Positions 8,271 to 17,038 of a DNA stretch of 64,000 nt are shown here, in pieces. Under the pieces are notes generated by a model. That model searched no databases. It saw only the letters and a list, made by a program, of their open reading frames with translations, and was not told the DNA's origin. Each line of letters opens with the position of its first letter. Within the stretch, counting starts at the first letter, position 1. Source of the DNA: Arthrobacter sp. CDRTa11 (GTDB taxonomy: Bacteria; Actinomycetota; Actinomycetes; Actinomycetales; Micrococcaceae); the NCBI RefSeq assembly GCF_026427775.1, contig NZ_CP044532.1:2108001-2172000 (forward strand), read 5' to 3'. The translations under genes were made by a program, and so were the position numbers.

Positions 8271-9457
8271 GGGGAGCCTTTCACAGTGGTGTTCGAGGAA
8301 TGGGAAGTGAAGTTGCTGCCCTGGTGCTCACCGAGGACAGGGGGAGCTTGCCGATATGCGGCCGGGGAAGCTGATAGCCGGATGGGATTAGTCAACTGGT
8401 TTGATTCGCGGCCTGTGGTTGGCTCGGTTACGAGGATGGAAGGCCTGAGGCCAAGATTGTGGCCGAGTTCCAACGCTTCGCAGATGTTGTTGACCTTGCC
8501 GGCGGGTACTCCGGCTTCGAGGAGTTTCGCCTGCCAAATTCCGGCGGTGTCGGCTGCCAGAGCCTGTTCGAGGATTGCCTTGAGCTCCATGCGAGATTCC
8601 ACTCTGAGTTCATTGCTGATGAAGCGCGGGTCCTCCGCCAGGCCGTCCAGCCCCAGCACTCCGGCCAGCGCTCCAAACTGCCGGTTGTTGCCAACCGCAA
8701 CGGCAAGCATGCCGCCGCCTGTCCGGAAGGTTTCATAGGGGGCAATGCTGGGATGGGCGTTGCCCATCCGGGCCGGCGAGTTGCCGGTGGCCAGGGCGGC
8801 AGTTCCCTGGTTTACCAAGGCAGCAAGGAGCGAGGACAGCAGGTTGACCTGGACCTCCTGGCCGGAGCCGGTGGTGTCACGGACACGCAGCGCCATGAGG
8901 ATGCCCGCCAAGGCATTCTGCCCGGTCAGTACGTCCACCAGGGCTACGCCGGCCTTGCTCGGCTCCGCATCGGGCGACCCGGTGATGCTCATCAAGCCGC
9001 CCAGTGCCTGGACCAGGAGGTCGTATCCGGGCAGCTCGGCACCGGCGCCTGATCCGAAGCCGGAGATGGAGCAGTACACCAGCTCCGGCCGTTCCGCGGC
9101 CAACGTCGGGTAGTCGAGTCCGAACTTGGCCATGATTCCCGGCCTGAAGTTCTCCACCACGACGTCGCATTCGGACACCAGTTCACGCGCGTAGGCCACG
9201 CCGTCCTCTGTCTTGAGGTCAACGACAACTGATTTCTTGTTGCGGTTGACGCTCGCGAAGTACGTTCCTTGGCCCTGGCCGTCCACCGGGGGGACCCAAG
9301 CGCGGGTGTCGTCGCCAGCCGGGCTTTCGATTTTGATGACTTCGGCGCCGAAGTCCGCCAACATCATGGTGCACAGTGGACCTGCCAGGACCCGTGAGAA
9401 ATCCGCAATGCGGATCCCTGCCAGAGGTTGGATGAGTGAGGAGCTTGGGGATGCCAC
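8249..9457 (-). CDS. Family III CoA-transferase (CaiB/BaiF), candidate glutarate CoA-transferase
   Basis: 402 residues. The start is GTG at 9457, preceded by GGAAAGGATG; an in-frame ATG at 9505 lies inside the operator repeats and is rejected. Family III features include ADFSRVLAGPLCTMMLADFG near the N-terminus and the PGYDLLVQA segment with the expected catalytic Asp near residue 146. Such enzymes transfer CoA between acyl-CoA and carboxylate. With the adjacent glutaryl-CoA dehydrogenase-like gene the likely job is succinyl-CoA:glutarate transfer, as in known glutarate utilisation. The gene is first in its operon and has a recognisable promoter with two operator copies directly downstream of the -10. 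Confidence 0.85.
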   Translation of the reverse strand: MASPSSSLIQPLAGIRIADFSRVLAGPLCTMMLADFGAEVIKIESPAGDDTRAWVPPVDGQGQGTYFASVNRNKKSVVVDLKTEDGVAYARELVSECDVVVENFRPGIMAKFGLDYPTLAAERPELVYCSISGFGSGAGAELPGYDLLVQALGGLMSITGSPDAEPSKAGVALVDVLTGQNALAGILMALRVRDTTGSGQEVQVNLLSSLLAALVNQGTAALATGNSPARMGNAHPSIAPYETFRTGGGMLAVAVGNNRQFGALAGVLGLDGLAEDPRFISNELRVESRMELKAILEQALAADTAGIWQAKLLEAGVPAGKVNNICEALELGHNLGLRPSILVTEPTTGRESNQLTNPIRLSASPAAYRQAPPVLGEHQGSNFTSHSSNTTVKGSPCPASAI

Positions 9458-9472
9458 TTCGCATCCTTTCCA

Positions 9473-9510
9473 ATGTATGTTGCATGCTACTGATGTATGT
9501 TGCATGCAAC
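9473..9510 (-). promoter_or_regulatory. Tandem GntR-FCD operator sites upstream of the CoA-transferase gene
   Basis: A 15-bp direct repeat (ATGTATGTTGCATGC) occurs at 9473-9487 and 9493-9507, exactly 20 bp apart (two helical turns). Each copy contains GTTGCATGC; the second completes a perfect 12-bp palindrome GTTGCATGCAAC at 9499-9510. The sites lie immediately downstream of the -10 box, consistent with repression. The same 12 bases as in the first copy (GTTGCATGCTAC) recur at the start of the neighbouring GntR gene. Confidence 0.75.
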
Positions 9511-9537
9511 TCTAGGTGAGTCCGGGCTGTCTGTAAA
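9509..9537 (-). promoter_or_regulatory. Promoter of the CoA-transferase / acyl-CoA dehydrogenase operon
   Basis: On the minus strand TTTACA (9537-9532) and TAGAGT (9514-9509) are separated by 17 bases, a good sigma-70-type arrangement. The predicted start of transcription falls inside the operator repeats at 9473-9510. Confidence 0.6.
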
Positions 9538-9553
9538 TACCTATTAGCTGGCG

Positions 9554-10282
9554 TCAGCCGGAAAACTTGGTGAGATGCTCCAGCTTGCTGAGGTACTCCT
9601 TAGATGACAAGCCCGGGGTTTGGGCGCACACGCCCGTGATCAGCAGCTGGGCGGTCCGGGTTACGTGGTCGCGCACAGCTTCGGCCGCTGCCCGGGGGGC
9701 GCGATGTTCCAGCGCCGCCAGGATGTCCTTGCGGTCATTGGCCAGGCCCTGGCTGCTCCGCGCGGACGGAATGGTGACCAAGCCGTGCGCCAGCACCATG
9801 TTGCGCAGCTCGCTGTCCAGGGCAGATAGCCGGGGGTTGCCCGCGAGTTCCATCAGGAATAGGTGGAAGTCCTTATCGGCCTGCAAGGTACCGGGGCCGT
9901 CGTCTCGCGCGGCTGCGTCTAGGATGCGCCTGTGCAGGACAAGGAAGTGGGCCAGGTCTGCGTCGGTGGCAACTTCCGCGGCCCGGGCTGCGGCGGGCGG
10001 TTCCAGCATGATGCGTATCTGGAAGATCTGCACGATCTCGTCGAGGGACATCTGCAGCACACGCACGCCCCGGTTCTTTTCGATCCGGACGATGCCTTCT
10101 TTCTCGAGCAACTGGAGGGCTTCGCGAACCGGTGTCCTGGAGACCCCGAGTCTCTCCGCGAGGCCAACGGCAGAGAAGTGCTCTCCGGGATTCATCTCAC
10201 CGGAGGTGATGGCTGCCCGCAGCATGTTGGTGACCTGAACTGTCAGCGATTGGCCGTGGTCGATCTGTTGCATGCTACTCAT
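9554..10282 (-). CDS. GntR family regulator, FCD subfamily
   Basis: 242 residues. The N-terminal winged helix is clear (NMLRAAITSGEMNPGEHFSA, then LAERLGVSRTPVREALQLLE at about residues 45-65). The C-terminal part is the all-helical FCD domain, which binds carboxylates and CoA-type ligands, often through a metal site. It is encoded just upstream of and in line with the CoA-transferase gene, so it is the likely local repressor of glutarate genes. A copy of the putative operator overlaps its own start codon, suggesting autoregulation. No strong ribosome binding site precedes the ATG at 10282; a leaderless start or use of ATG at 10273 is possible. Confidence 0.88.
   Translation of the reverse strand: MSSMQQIDHGQSLTVQVTNMLRAAITSGEMNPGEHFSAVGLAERLGVSRTPVREALQLLEKEGIVRIEKNRGVRVLQMSLDEIVQIFQIRIMLEPPAAARAAEVATDADLAHFLVLHRRILDAAARDDGPGTLQADKDFHLFLMELAGNPRLSALDSELRNMVLAHGLVTIPSARSSQGLANDRKDILAALEHRAPRAAAEAVRDHVTRTAQLLITGVCAQTPGLSSKEYLSKLEHLTKFSG
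10267..10278 (-). promoter_or_regulatory. Third GntR-type operator copy at the regulator's own start
   Basis: GTTGCATGCTAC at 10267-10278 is identical to the copy at 9479-9490, and the match extends to 17 of 18 bases (9478-9495 against 10266-10283). It overlaps the first codons of the GntR gene, consistent with autorepression, although part of the match encodes protein there. Confidence 0.6.
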
Positions 10283-10345
10283 GCTGGCATTCTACGGGCC
10301 GAGCGCAACCGCCGTTCAGGTCATCGGCCGCGGTAACTTAGGACG

Positions 10346-11089
10346 ATGGAAAAAACCGCACCACGCGCCGGGCGGGTTGGACGGCTAAGTGTTGATTCGC
10401 CAGCCCCTGAAGAAGACCCTGCCGGTTTTCGCTCGAGAGTTGCCGAAGTTGCCGTGGAACTCTTCCTCTCCCGGGGCTTTGAAGCCACGAGCGTGCCCCA
10501 CATCGCCGAAGCCGCCGGAATCTCTCGCAGCACCTTCTTTAGGCAGTTCCGCTCCAAGGAGGACGTGGTCTTTGCCGATCACGACGAACTGGTAGACCAG
10601 GCGGAAAAGTATCTGACCGCCACGGACGCGGATCCATGGCAGGCGGTCTGTGAAGCTGCCGCGATGGTCTTCCGCCACTATGAGCGCCAAGGATCACTCG
10701 CGCGGCAGCGGTACCAGGTGGTCAACGCGGTCCCCGCCCTCCGGGACAAGGAGCTTGTGACGGTTTTCAGGTACGAGCAGCTGTTCAACCAACACCTCAG
10801 GAAGGCCGTGCCCGGGATGGAACCTTTGGAGGGCATTCGGTTCACGTCCTCAGTGGTAAGCACCAACAACTACTTCCTGCGACGACTCATGAGGGACGCT
10901 ACGCCGCCCAAGGAAGCGGAACTCCGCGACGCACTGGACGACGTCCGCCGCCTGCATGGGGTACTTGACGGGGACGCCTCTGAAGCGGTCGTCGTTGCCA
11001 TCGTTCCGCGAACATTGACCGGTGACGCCTTGGCCAGGAAGCTCCGCGAGGCCGTGGAGCAGGCCAAAAGCCAAAACCAGCACATATAA
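10346..11089 (+). CDS. TetR family transcriptional regulator
   Basis: 247 residues. It has an N-terminal TetR helix-turn-helix (VAVELFLSRGFEATSVPHIA, then EAAGISRSTFFRQFRSKEDV at about residues 55-75) followed by a helical ligand domain. It is transcribed divergently from the GntR gene and ends 83 bases before the hydratase/dehydrogenase gene. That gap contains a good promoter flanked by two inverted repeats, so this protein is the likely repressor of the beta-oxidation pair downstream. A CoA-thioester ligand is plausible by analogy with other TetR regulators of acyl-CoA catabolism but is not shown by the sequence. Confidence 0.85.
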   Translation: MEKTAPRAGRVGRLSVDSPAPEEDPAGFRSRVAEVAVELFLSRGFEATSVPHIAEAAGISRSTFFRQFRSKEDVVFADHDELVDQAEKYLTATDADPWQAVCEAAAMVFRHYERQGSLARQRYQVVNAVPALRDKELVTVFRYEQLFNQHLRKAVPGMEPLEGIRFTSSVVSTNNYFLRRLMRDATPPKEAELRDALDDVRRLHGVLDGDASEAVVVAIVPRTLTGDALARKLREAVEQAKSQNQHI

Positions 11090-11099
11090 GCGTCATGAA

Positions 11100-11164
11100 A
11101 CTCAGTTGCACTTGACGCGGAACTGAGTACCACGTACAACTTGCGTAATCGTTATTCACGCAAG
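11100..11164 (+). promoter_or_regulatory. Promoter with two inverted repeats before the beta-oxidation genes
   Basis: TTGACG (11112-11117) and TACAAC (11135-11140) are separated by 17 bases. The -35 box lies inside an inverted repeat, ACTCAGTT (11100-11107) and AACTGAGT (11121-11128). A second inverted repeat, CTTGCGT (11140-11146) and ACGCAAG (11158-11164), follows the -10 and reaches the ribosome binding site. One or both are candidate TetR operators. Confidence 0.6.
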
Positions 11165-11172
11165 GGAGTGTC

Positions 11173-13266
11173 GTGTCCGAAAAGCCCGCAACCCTGGAAA
11201 TAATCCGGGAAACCAGAGCCACACCAACGGAATCGACCACCGAAATCCGCATCACATATGTTCAGCGAGACGACTACACCATCGCTGTCCTGACACTGGA
11301 AAACCCTGAAGGGCGCCCGGCCACCCTGGGCCCGGCGTCATTGGACAACCTGGAGGCAGCACTACTGGCCCTCGACCTGTCCACAGTGGACGCGGTCGCC
11401 TTGACGGGTACAGGCTCGATCTTCTGCGCCGGCGCCGACCTGCGGGAGCTGACAGGTGCGAGCACCCCTCGGGACGCTGAGGAGGTTGCCCGCCGGGGCC
11501 TTGATGTCTTCCATCGCCTTGAGGCGCTCCCGGTGCCCACGTTTGCCTTCATCAACGGAGCAGCGCTGGGCGGTGGCCTTGAATTGGCGCTACACACGAA
11601 TTATCGGGTCGCCTGCGAATCAGTGCGAGCACTGGGCTTTCCCGAGGTCCGGCTTGGCCTCCTCCCCGGCTGGGGCGGGATTCCGCGGACCATCGCCCTG
11701 CTGGGTTCCGAACTGGCCGCCCGACTCGTGATCACGGATTCCCTGGCCGGCAAGAACCTTACCGCATCAGCGGCTGCCGACGCCGGCCTCATCGACGCCG
11801 TGCTGCCCGGCGAAGACTTCCTCGCCGCGTCCCTGGAATTCACCGTGGGCCTTCTTTCCGGCAACATCTCAAAGCCCCGGGCTGCAGGTTTCACGGATGA
11901 ATCATCGTTCGAGGTGAGCGGGCCTGCTTTGGAGGGCGTCAAGGCGCAGCTTGATGCCCGTTTTAAGGGTGCAATTCCAGCTCCATATCGTGCCCTCGAG
12001 CTCATGGCTGCTGGATCCGTGACACCTGCGGCGCAAATCCGAGCCTTCGGTGAGTTGTTGCTTTCCGACCAGGCGCGCGCCAGCATCTATGCGTTCTATG
12101 TAACCCAGTCGTTGGCCAAAGCACCTACCGGGCGTCCCACCGCCGAGCCCCTGGCGGTCCGCTCAATCGGCGTCGTAGGGGCCGGACTGATGGCGAGCCA
12201 GCTCGCTTTGGTGTTCGCACGCCAACTGCGGGTGCCGGTGCGCATTACAGACCTGTCGCAAGAGCGGGTGGAGGGTGCGCTGCAGTGGGTCGGCGGACAA
12301 CTCAGCAAACTGGTTCAGCGCGGGCACCTGGATCCGGCCACTTCCGAGGACATCCGGGCACTGGTAACCGGGGGAACGGCGAAGGGCGATTTGGCTGGTT
12401 GCGACATCGTCATCGAAGCGGTCTTTGAGGAGCTGGAAGTAAAACGGGCGGTCTTCGCCGAACTTGAGCGACTGGTGAGACCGGATACCCTCCTGCTCAC
12501 AAACACCTCCTCGCTCTCCATCGAGGCAATGGGGGCCGTCCTCAGCCATCCCGAACGCCTGGTTGGCTTCCACTTCTTCAACCCCGTGGCGGTGTTGCCG
12601 CTCGTGGAGATCATCACCACCCCCCAAACAAACGAATCCACACTTGCCACCGCCTTTGAACTTGCCAAGCGACTGCGCAAAACGGCCGTGCTCGTGACCG
12701 ACACCGCGGGCTTCGTCGTCAATCGGGTACTGACGCGGTTGTTCAGTGAAGTACTGACACTCATTGACCAGGGCGCCGATCCAATGACTGTGGACCATGC
12801 TTTGGACCCCGTGGGCCTGCCCATGACGCCGCTGCGGCTGCTGCAATTTATTGGGCCGGCCGTCCAACTGCACATTTGCGAGATGATGCAGCAGACATAT
12901 CCGGAGCGCTTCGGGCTCAGCTCCAGCCTGAAAGAGCTCGTCGCCGCAGGGATCCCGGGGTATTTGACCGACGACGGCGGGATCTCACCTGCCGCTGCTT
13001 CCCTCCTGCCCCCGCCCGAGGCGACGGACGTCGGCGTCGTACGTTCCCGTATCCTGACTGCGCTTGTGACCGAGGTGACCGCAATGCTGGACGAAGGCGT
13101 AGTAGCCGGCCCGGAACAAATTGATGTCTGCATGATCCTCGGCGCCAATTACCCTTTCCACACCGGCGGCCTGACGCCCCTGCTGGACAGGGAAGCCGGA
13201 ACCACTTTCCACCCTGGCCTTCGGGTAGCACCGGGGGCTGACTATCTTTCCAAGGAGAACTCATGA
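11173..13266 (+). CDS. Fused enoyl-CoA hydratase / 3-hydroxyacyl-CoA dehydrogenase
   Basis: 697-residue FadB/FadJ-like bifunctional enzyme. The N-terminal crotonase domain (about 30-310) has the oxyanion-hole segment FINGAALGGGLELAL. The NAD-binding dehydrogenase domain begins with SIGVVGAGLMASQLALVFAR near residue 330 and contains VGFHFFNPVAVLPLVEI with its catalytic His. Together they would convert crotonyl-CoA to 3-hydroxybutyryl-CoA and then acetoacetyl-CoA, which fits the glutaryl-CoA dehydrogenase-like enzyme nearby. The GTG start at 11173 follows AAGGGAG. The stop overlaps the thiolase start (ATGA at 13263-13266), so the two are co-translated. Chain-length preference is not evident. 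Confidence 0.92.
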   Translation: MSEKPATLEIIRETRATPTESTTEIRITYVQRDDYTIAVLTLENPEGRPATLGPASLDNLEAALLALDLSTVDAVALTGTGSIFCAGADLRELTGASTPRDAEEVARRGLDVFHRLEALPVPTFAFINGAALGGGLELALHTNYRVACESVRALGFPEVRLGLLPGWGGIPRTIALLGSELAARLVITDSLAGKNLTASAAADAGLIDAVLPGEDFLAASLEFTVGLLSGNISKPRAAGFTDESSFEVSGPALEGVKAQLDARFKGAIPAPYRALELMAAGSVTPAAQIRAFGELLLSDQARASIYAFYVTQSLAKAPTGRPTAEPLAVRSIGVVGAGLMASQLALVFARQLRVPVRITDLSQERVEGALQWVGGQLSKLVQRGHLDPATSEDIRALVTGGTAKGDLAGCDIVIEAVFEELEVKRAVFAELERLVRPDTLLLTNTSSLSIEAMGAVLSHPERLVGFHFFNPVAVLPLVEIITTPQTNESTLATAFELAKRLRKTAVLVTDTAGFVVNRVLTRLFSEVLTLIDQGADPMTVDHALDPVGLPMTPLRLLQFIGPAVQLHICEMMQQTYPERFGLSSSLKELVAAGIPGYLTDDGGISPAAASLLPPPEATDVGVVRSRILTALVTEVTAMLDEGVVAGPEQIDVCMILGANYPFHTGGLTPLLDREAGTTFHPGLRVAPGADYLSKENS

Positions 13267-14453
13267 ACGCCGCTGCAGATGTTGTGATTGTGGGTGCCGC
13301 ACGCACCCCCCAAGGCAGGTTGATGGGACAGCTGGCACCCCTATCCGCAGTCGAGCTTGGCGGTGCCGCCATCGCCGGAGCCCTGGACAGCGCGGGCGTA
13401 CCAGCAGAAGCTGTCCAGGCTATCATCATGGGGCACGTTCTCCAGGCAGGTGCCGGGCAGAACCCCGCCCGGCAGGCCGCCTTCGCTGCGGGTATCCCGC
13501 TGAGAGCGCACGCGAGCACCGTCAACAAAGTGTGCCTCTCTGGCCTTAGCGCCATCATCGAGGCCGCCCGAATCCTGCGTCTTGGGGAAGCCGACGTTGT
13601 GGTGGCGGGTGGGCAGGAATCCATGAGCAACGCCCCGCATTTGCTGAAAGGTTCCCGCGCCGGGCATCTCTATGGCGATATCGCGCTGATTGATTCCGCT
13701 GCGCACGACGGCCTGACCGATGCTTTCGATCACGAGGCCATGGGACTGGCTACCGACAGGGCCAATGCTGCGCTGGCCATCTCCCGCCGGGACCAGGACA
13801 GGGTGGCCGTCGATTCGCACCGCCGGGCCGCAGCCGCCCAGGCTGCAGGACGGTTCGACGCCGAGATCGTCCCTGTCAAGGTACCAAAGCGCCGTGGTGA
13901 GGCCGAGCTCGTGCAAACAGACGAAGGGGTGCGTCCGGACAGCACCGTGGAGGCGCTCGGGAAACTCAGGACAGCATTTTCTTCCAGCGGAACCGTCACC
14001 GCCGGCAACGCTTCCCCTCTCAACGATGGAGCGGCGGCGGTGGTACTCACGACCCGTGCGTACGCCGACGCGCACGGCCTGAACGTGCTGGCCGTGATAG
14101 GAGCTCCCGGGCAAATCGCAGGCCCGGACACATCGCTTCCGGACAAGCCGGCGCGGGCCATCGCCAAGGCACTGGAATCGGCAGGCTGGAACACAACGGA
14201 ACTCGACTTCGTTGAGATCAATGAAGCGTTTGCATCTGTGGTTCTGCAGTCAGCCCGGGAAATGGGTCTCGACATGGACAAGGTCAACATCAACGGGGGA
14301 GCAATTGCCCTGGGCCACCCCATCGGGGCATCCGGTGCCCGGGTTGTGGTCTCGGCCACGCACGAACTGGTCCGCCGCGGCTCCGGCAAAGCGGCCGTGG
14401 CCCTGTGCGGCGGCGGCGGGCAAGGCGAGGCCTTGTTGCTCTTCCGCGACTAG
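13263..14453 (+). CDS. Acetyl-CoA acetyltransferase (thiolase)
   Basis: 396 residues, normal for degradative or acetoacetyl-CoA thiolases. The nucleophilic Cys is at about residue 91 (STVNKVCLSGLSAI), and the other active-site elements are NEAFASVV, GGAIALGHPIGASG (His about 352) and LCGGGGQGEA (Cys about 382). It cleaves acetoacetyl-CoA with CoA to two acetyl-CoA, the last step of the route proposed for this region. It is coupled to the preceding gene by a four-base overlap. No obvious terminator was found directly after its stop. Confidence 0.93.
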   Translation: MNAAADVVIVGAARTPQGRLMGQLAPLSAVELGGAAIAGALDSAGVPAEAVQAIIMGHVLQAGAGQNPARQAAFAAGIPLRAHASTVNKVCLSGLSAIIEAARILRLGEADVVVAGGQESMSNAPHLLKGSRAGHLYGDIALIDSAAHDGLTDAFDHEAMGLATDRANAALAISRRDQDRVAVDSHRRAAAAQAAGRFDAEIVPVKVPKRRGEAELVQTDEGVRPDSTVEALGKLRTAFSSSGTVTAGNASPLNDGAAAVVLTTRAYADAHGLNVLAVIGAPGQIAGPDTSLPDKPARAIAKALESAGWNTTELDFVEINEAFASVVLQSAREMGLDMDKVNINGGAIALGHPIGASGARVVVSATHELVRRGSGKAAVALCGGGGQGEALLLFRD

Positions 14454-15384
14454 ATTTGTGCGGCGCTGCGGCGCTGGTCGCGGAGTGCCACCAGCAGGAC
14501 CACACGCTCGTTGAGCCGGTGAAGGCGGCGGACGCTTCGGGGGTCGGCGGGAAGCCAGCTCGAGCCGGTGAAGCCAGCTCCTAACGAAGGCGTATTCGTG
14601 GAACGCTCGTCTGAACCCAGCGAGATCAGCTGCCCCAGCCCCAGAATCACATCTGCTCTGGCGTGTCCGCCGGTTCTTTGCACTCCTGCCCAGGAGGCCT
14701 GCACGGCTTCTGCAATTTCCACCGTTCACCGGCCGCAGCGGCGCAAACAGATCATCTGTTGCGCGCCTGTGCTGTGAAGGTGAGCGTCCTCCCAACCGGG
14801 CCGCCGCCTGCAGGACCTGGTGCACCTGATTCAGAACCATGGAGCACCGGAGCTCGAGCAGACGCTTGATGTCAGGGCTCGCTGTCGAACAGCTCGGCGG
14901 ACTTCCGGAATCGAGTCTGGGGCGCCCCACACCGCTGGAGCGAAGACCCGCCGCCTACGGCCGCGACAAAATGGGCATCGCCGCGGCCGGGGTCGAGAGT
15001 GCGGCACGGCTGAGTTGTGCTCTCGACCCCGTCGGCAGCCGACCGGGTGATGTTCTCGGTAGGCTCTGCCCTTACCAGTAGGCGCTGGCCGCTGCTTGGT
15101 TCCTGGTCACCATCGAGCTGGCGCCTTCAGTAAGAGAACCCGTAACCTCTGGCAACGTCGCAAGGCTTTTGAACCGCTGCGGACAAATTCCATCCCACAG
15201 GTGACAAATAAGGCATTGACGTTGGCGCCGAGTGCAGGCCCTCGAGATGCTCGAGCCCGCTGGACTCAACGGCATCATTAAGCCGAACACATCACTGTGC
15301 ATCGAGAATCCGGCCAGCCCCTGTCGGTGTGCTGCACGCAAATCTTCTGCTGAGGGGATCCCTTGCAGCAAGGCGCCCTGTCAG
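14454..15384. other. 930-bp gap between convergent genes, no gene recognised
   Basis: The thiolase gene ends at 14453 and the aldehyde dehydrogenase gene (minus strand) ends at 15385. Several frames of 60-100 codons are open here but none resembles a known protein or has a credible start site. One minus-strand frame at 14450-14722 (about 90 codons, ending LVALRDQRRSAAQI) looks mildly protein-like. An inverted repeat GGGGTCGAGAG (14989-14999) / CTCTCGACCCC (15020-15030) could form a stem-loop. Confidence 0.35.
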
Positions 15385-16893
15385 CTAATTGTCGGTGTAT
15401 GGATCAGCGATTCCGATGTACTGGGTGGTGGTGTACTCGGCAATGCCCTCGGAGCCGCCTTCGCGGCCGAGGCCGGATTGTTTGACGCCGCCGAAGGGTG
15501 CGGCGGCGTTGGAGATGACGCCGGCATTGAACCCGACCATGCCGAATTCGATCTGTTCTGCCACGCGCAGGAGCCGGTTGAAGTCCCGGCTGTAGAGGTA
15601 GGAGGCGAGGCCGTACTCGGAGGCGTTGGCGAGCCGGATGGCGTCTTCTTCGGTGGTGAAGGTGGTGACGGGGGCTACGGGGCCGAAGATTTCCTGACCC
15701 AGGATCGCCGCGTCGTTGGGGACGTTGGCGAGGACGGTGGGCGGGTAGAAGTAGCCGGGGCCGTCCACGGGTGTGCCGCCGGTGACTGCGGTGGCTCCGG
15801 CGTCGACGGCGGCGCTCACCAGCGCGTGCACGTCATCGCGGGCGCCGGCTTCGATCAGGGGCCCGACCTGGGTGCCGGGGTCTGTGCCGCGGCCGGTGGT
15901 GAGGGCACCCATGGCGGCGGCGAATTTGCGGGTGAATTCCTGGGCCACGGATTCGTGGACGAGGAACCGGTTCGCGGCCGTGCAGGCCTCGCCCATGTTC
16001 CGCATCTTGGCGGCCATCGCCCCTTCGACGGCCTTATCCAGGTCCGCGTCCTCAAACACGATGAAGGGGGCGTTGCCGCCGAGTTCCATGGAGGTGCGCA
16101 GCACGTTCTGGGCGCCGTCGGCCATCAGACGCTTGCCAACCGGGGTGGAGCCGGTAAAGGAGACCTTGCGAAGCCGCGAGTCCTTCATAAGTGGTCCGGA
16201 GATGCCCGATGCCCTGGAGGAGGACACTACGTTCAGGACACCGGCGGGAAGGCCGGCTTCCATCATGGTTTGCGCAAAAAGCTGGGAGGTCAGGGGGGTT
16301 AGCTTGGCCGGCTTCAGGACCATGGTGCACCCTGCTGCGATGGCGGGGGCGACCTTGCGGGTAGCCATGGCGAGCGGGAAGTTCCAGGGCGTGATGAGAA
16401 GGCAGGGGCCCACTGGCTTGTGCTGGACCAGAATCTTGTTTTTGCCCTCGGGGGTGGTGAGGTAGCGGCCGTAATCCCGGACTGCCTCCTCCGAGAACCA
16501 GCGCAGGAACTCGGCCCCGTAAGAGACTTCACCGCGGGATTCGGCCAACGGCTTGCCCATTTCCAACGTCATCAGCAGCGCGAAGTCCTCGGCGCGCTCG
16601 GTGACCAGGTCAAAGGCACGGCGCAGGATCTCCGCGCGTTTCCGCGGTGCGGTGCGCGCCCAGGAGACCTGAACGGCATCGGCTGCGTCGAGGGCAGCGA
16701 TGGCGTCCTCGCTCGTGGCCGAGGCTAAAGTAGCGAGCACTTCCCCCGTGGCGGGGTCGTGAACATCGAACTGGCCGCCGTCTGATGCGTCCCGCCACCG
16801 ACCTCCAATGAATAAACCGGTGGGGACAGAGGCAAGGAGATCGGACTCACGCTGGCGTGAGACAGAAGTTGGATCAACGAGAGCAGTGGTCAT
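15385..16893 (-). CDS. Aldehyde dehydrogenase, succinate/glutarate-semialdehyde type
   Basis: 502 residues, NAD(P)-dependent aldehyde dehydrogenase of the GabD/DavD group. Key elements are LLITPWNFPLAMATRKVAPA, the general-base Glu in MELGGNAPFIVF, and the catalytic Cys in MGEACTAANR. ATG at 16893 is preceded by TTAGGA and chosen over the in-frame ATG at 16947. The usual reaction is oxidation of succinate semialdehyde, but the same subfamily oxidises glutarate semialdehyde in lysine/5-aminovalerate catabolism. The neighbouring Baeyer-Villiger and glutaryl-CoA genes make glutarate semialdehyde a sensible substrate here. That is an inference from context. Confidence 0.88.
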   Translation of the reverse strand: MTTALVDPTSVSRQRESDLLASVPTGLFIGGRWRDASDGGQFDVHDPATGEVLATLASATSEDAIAALDAADAVQVSWARTAPRKRAEILRRAFDLVTERAEDFALLMTLEMGKPLAESRGEVSYGAEFLRWFSEEAVRDYGRYLTTPEGKNKILVQHKPVGPCLLITPWNFPLAMATRKVAPAIAAGCTMVLKPAKLTPLTSQLFAQTMMEAGLPAGVLNVVSSSRASGISGPLMKDSRLRKVSFTGSTPVGKRLMADGAQNVLRTSMELGGNAPFIVFEDADLDKAVEGAMAAKMRNMGEACTAANRFLVHESVAQEFTRKFAAAMGALTTGRGTDPGTQVGPLIEAGARDDVHALVSAAVDAGATAVTGGTPVDGPGYFYPPTVLANVPNDAAILGQEIFGPVAPVTTFTTEEDAIRLANASEYGLASYLYSRDFNRLLRVAEQIEFGMVGFNAGVISNAAAPFGGVKQSGLGREGGSEGIAEYTTTQYIGIADPYTDN

Positions 16894-17038
16894 GAAGATT
16901 CCTAAAGAATGAGAATGACGACGATCCACCGGCCTTTTGGCGGTCATAGCCGTCGCTGGATAATCAGTTCAAGGGGCTCAGGCGCCGGAAGCGCAATTGG
17001 CCACGTGGGGTAGTGCGATGAAGGGGACGTACTTCATG

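Noticed and set aside
12315..13148. Minus-strand frame of 277 codons rich in Ser/Thr
   Set aside because: Fully antisense to the hydratase/dehydrogenase gene and without a ribosome binding site.
14989..15030. 11-bp inverted repeat as thiolase terminator
   Set aside because: It is more than 530 bases after the thiolase stop, has a 20-base loop and no T-run.
15232..16302. Plus-strand open frame of 356 codons, glycine- and valine-rich
   Set aside because: Antisense to most of the aldehyde dehydrogenase gene; repetitive Gly/Val content comes from complementing high-GC codons.
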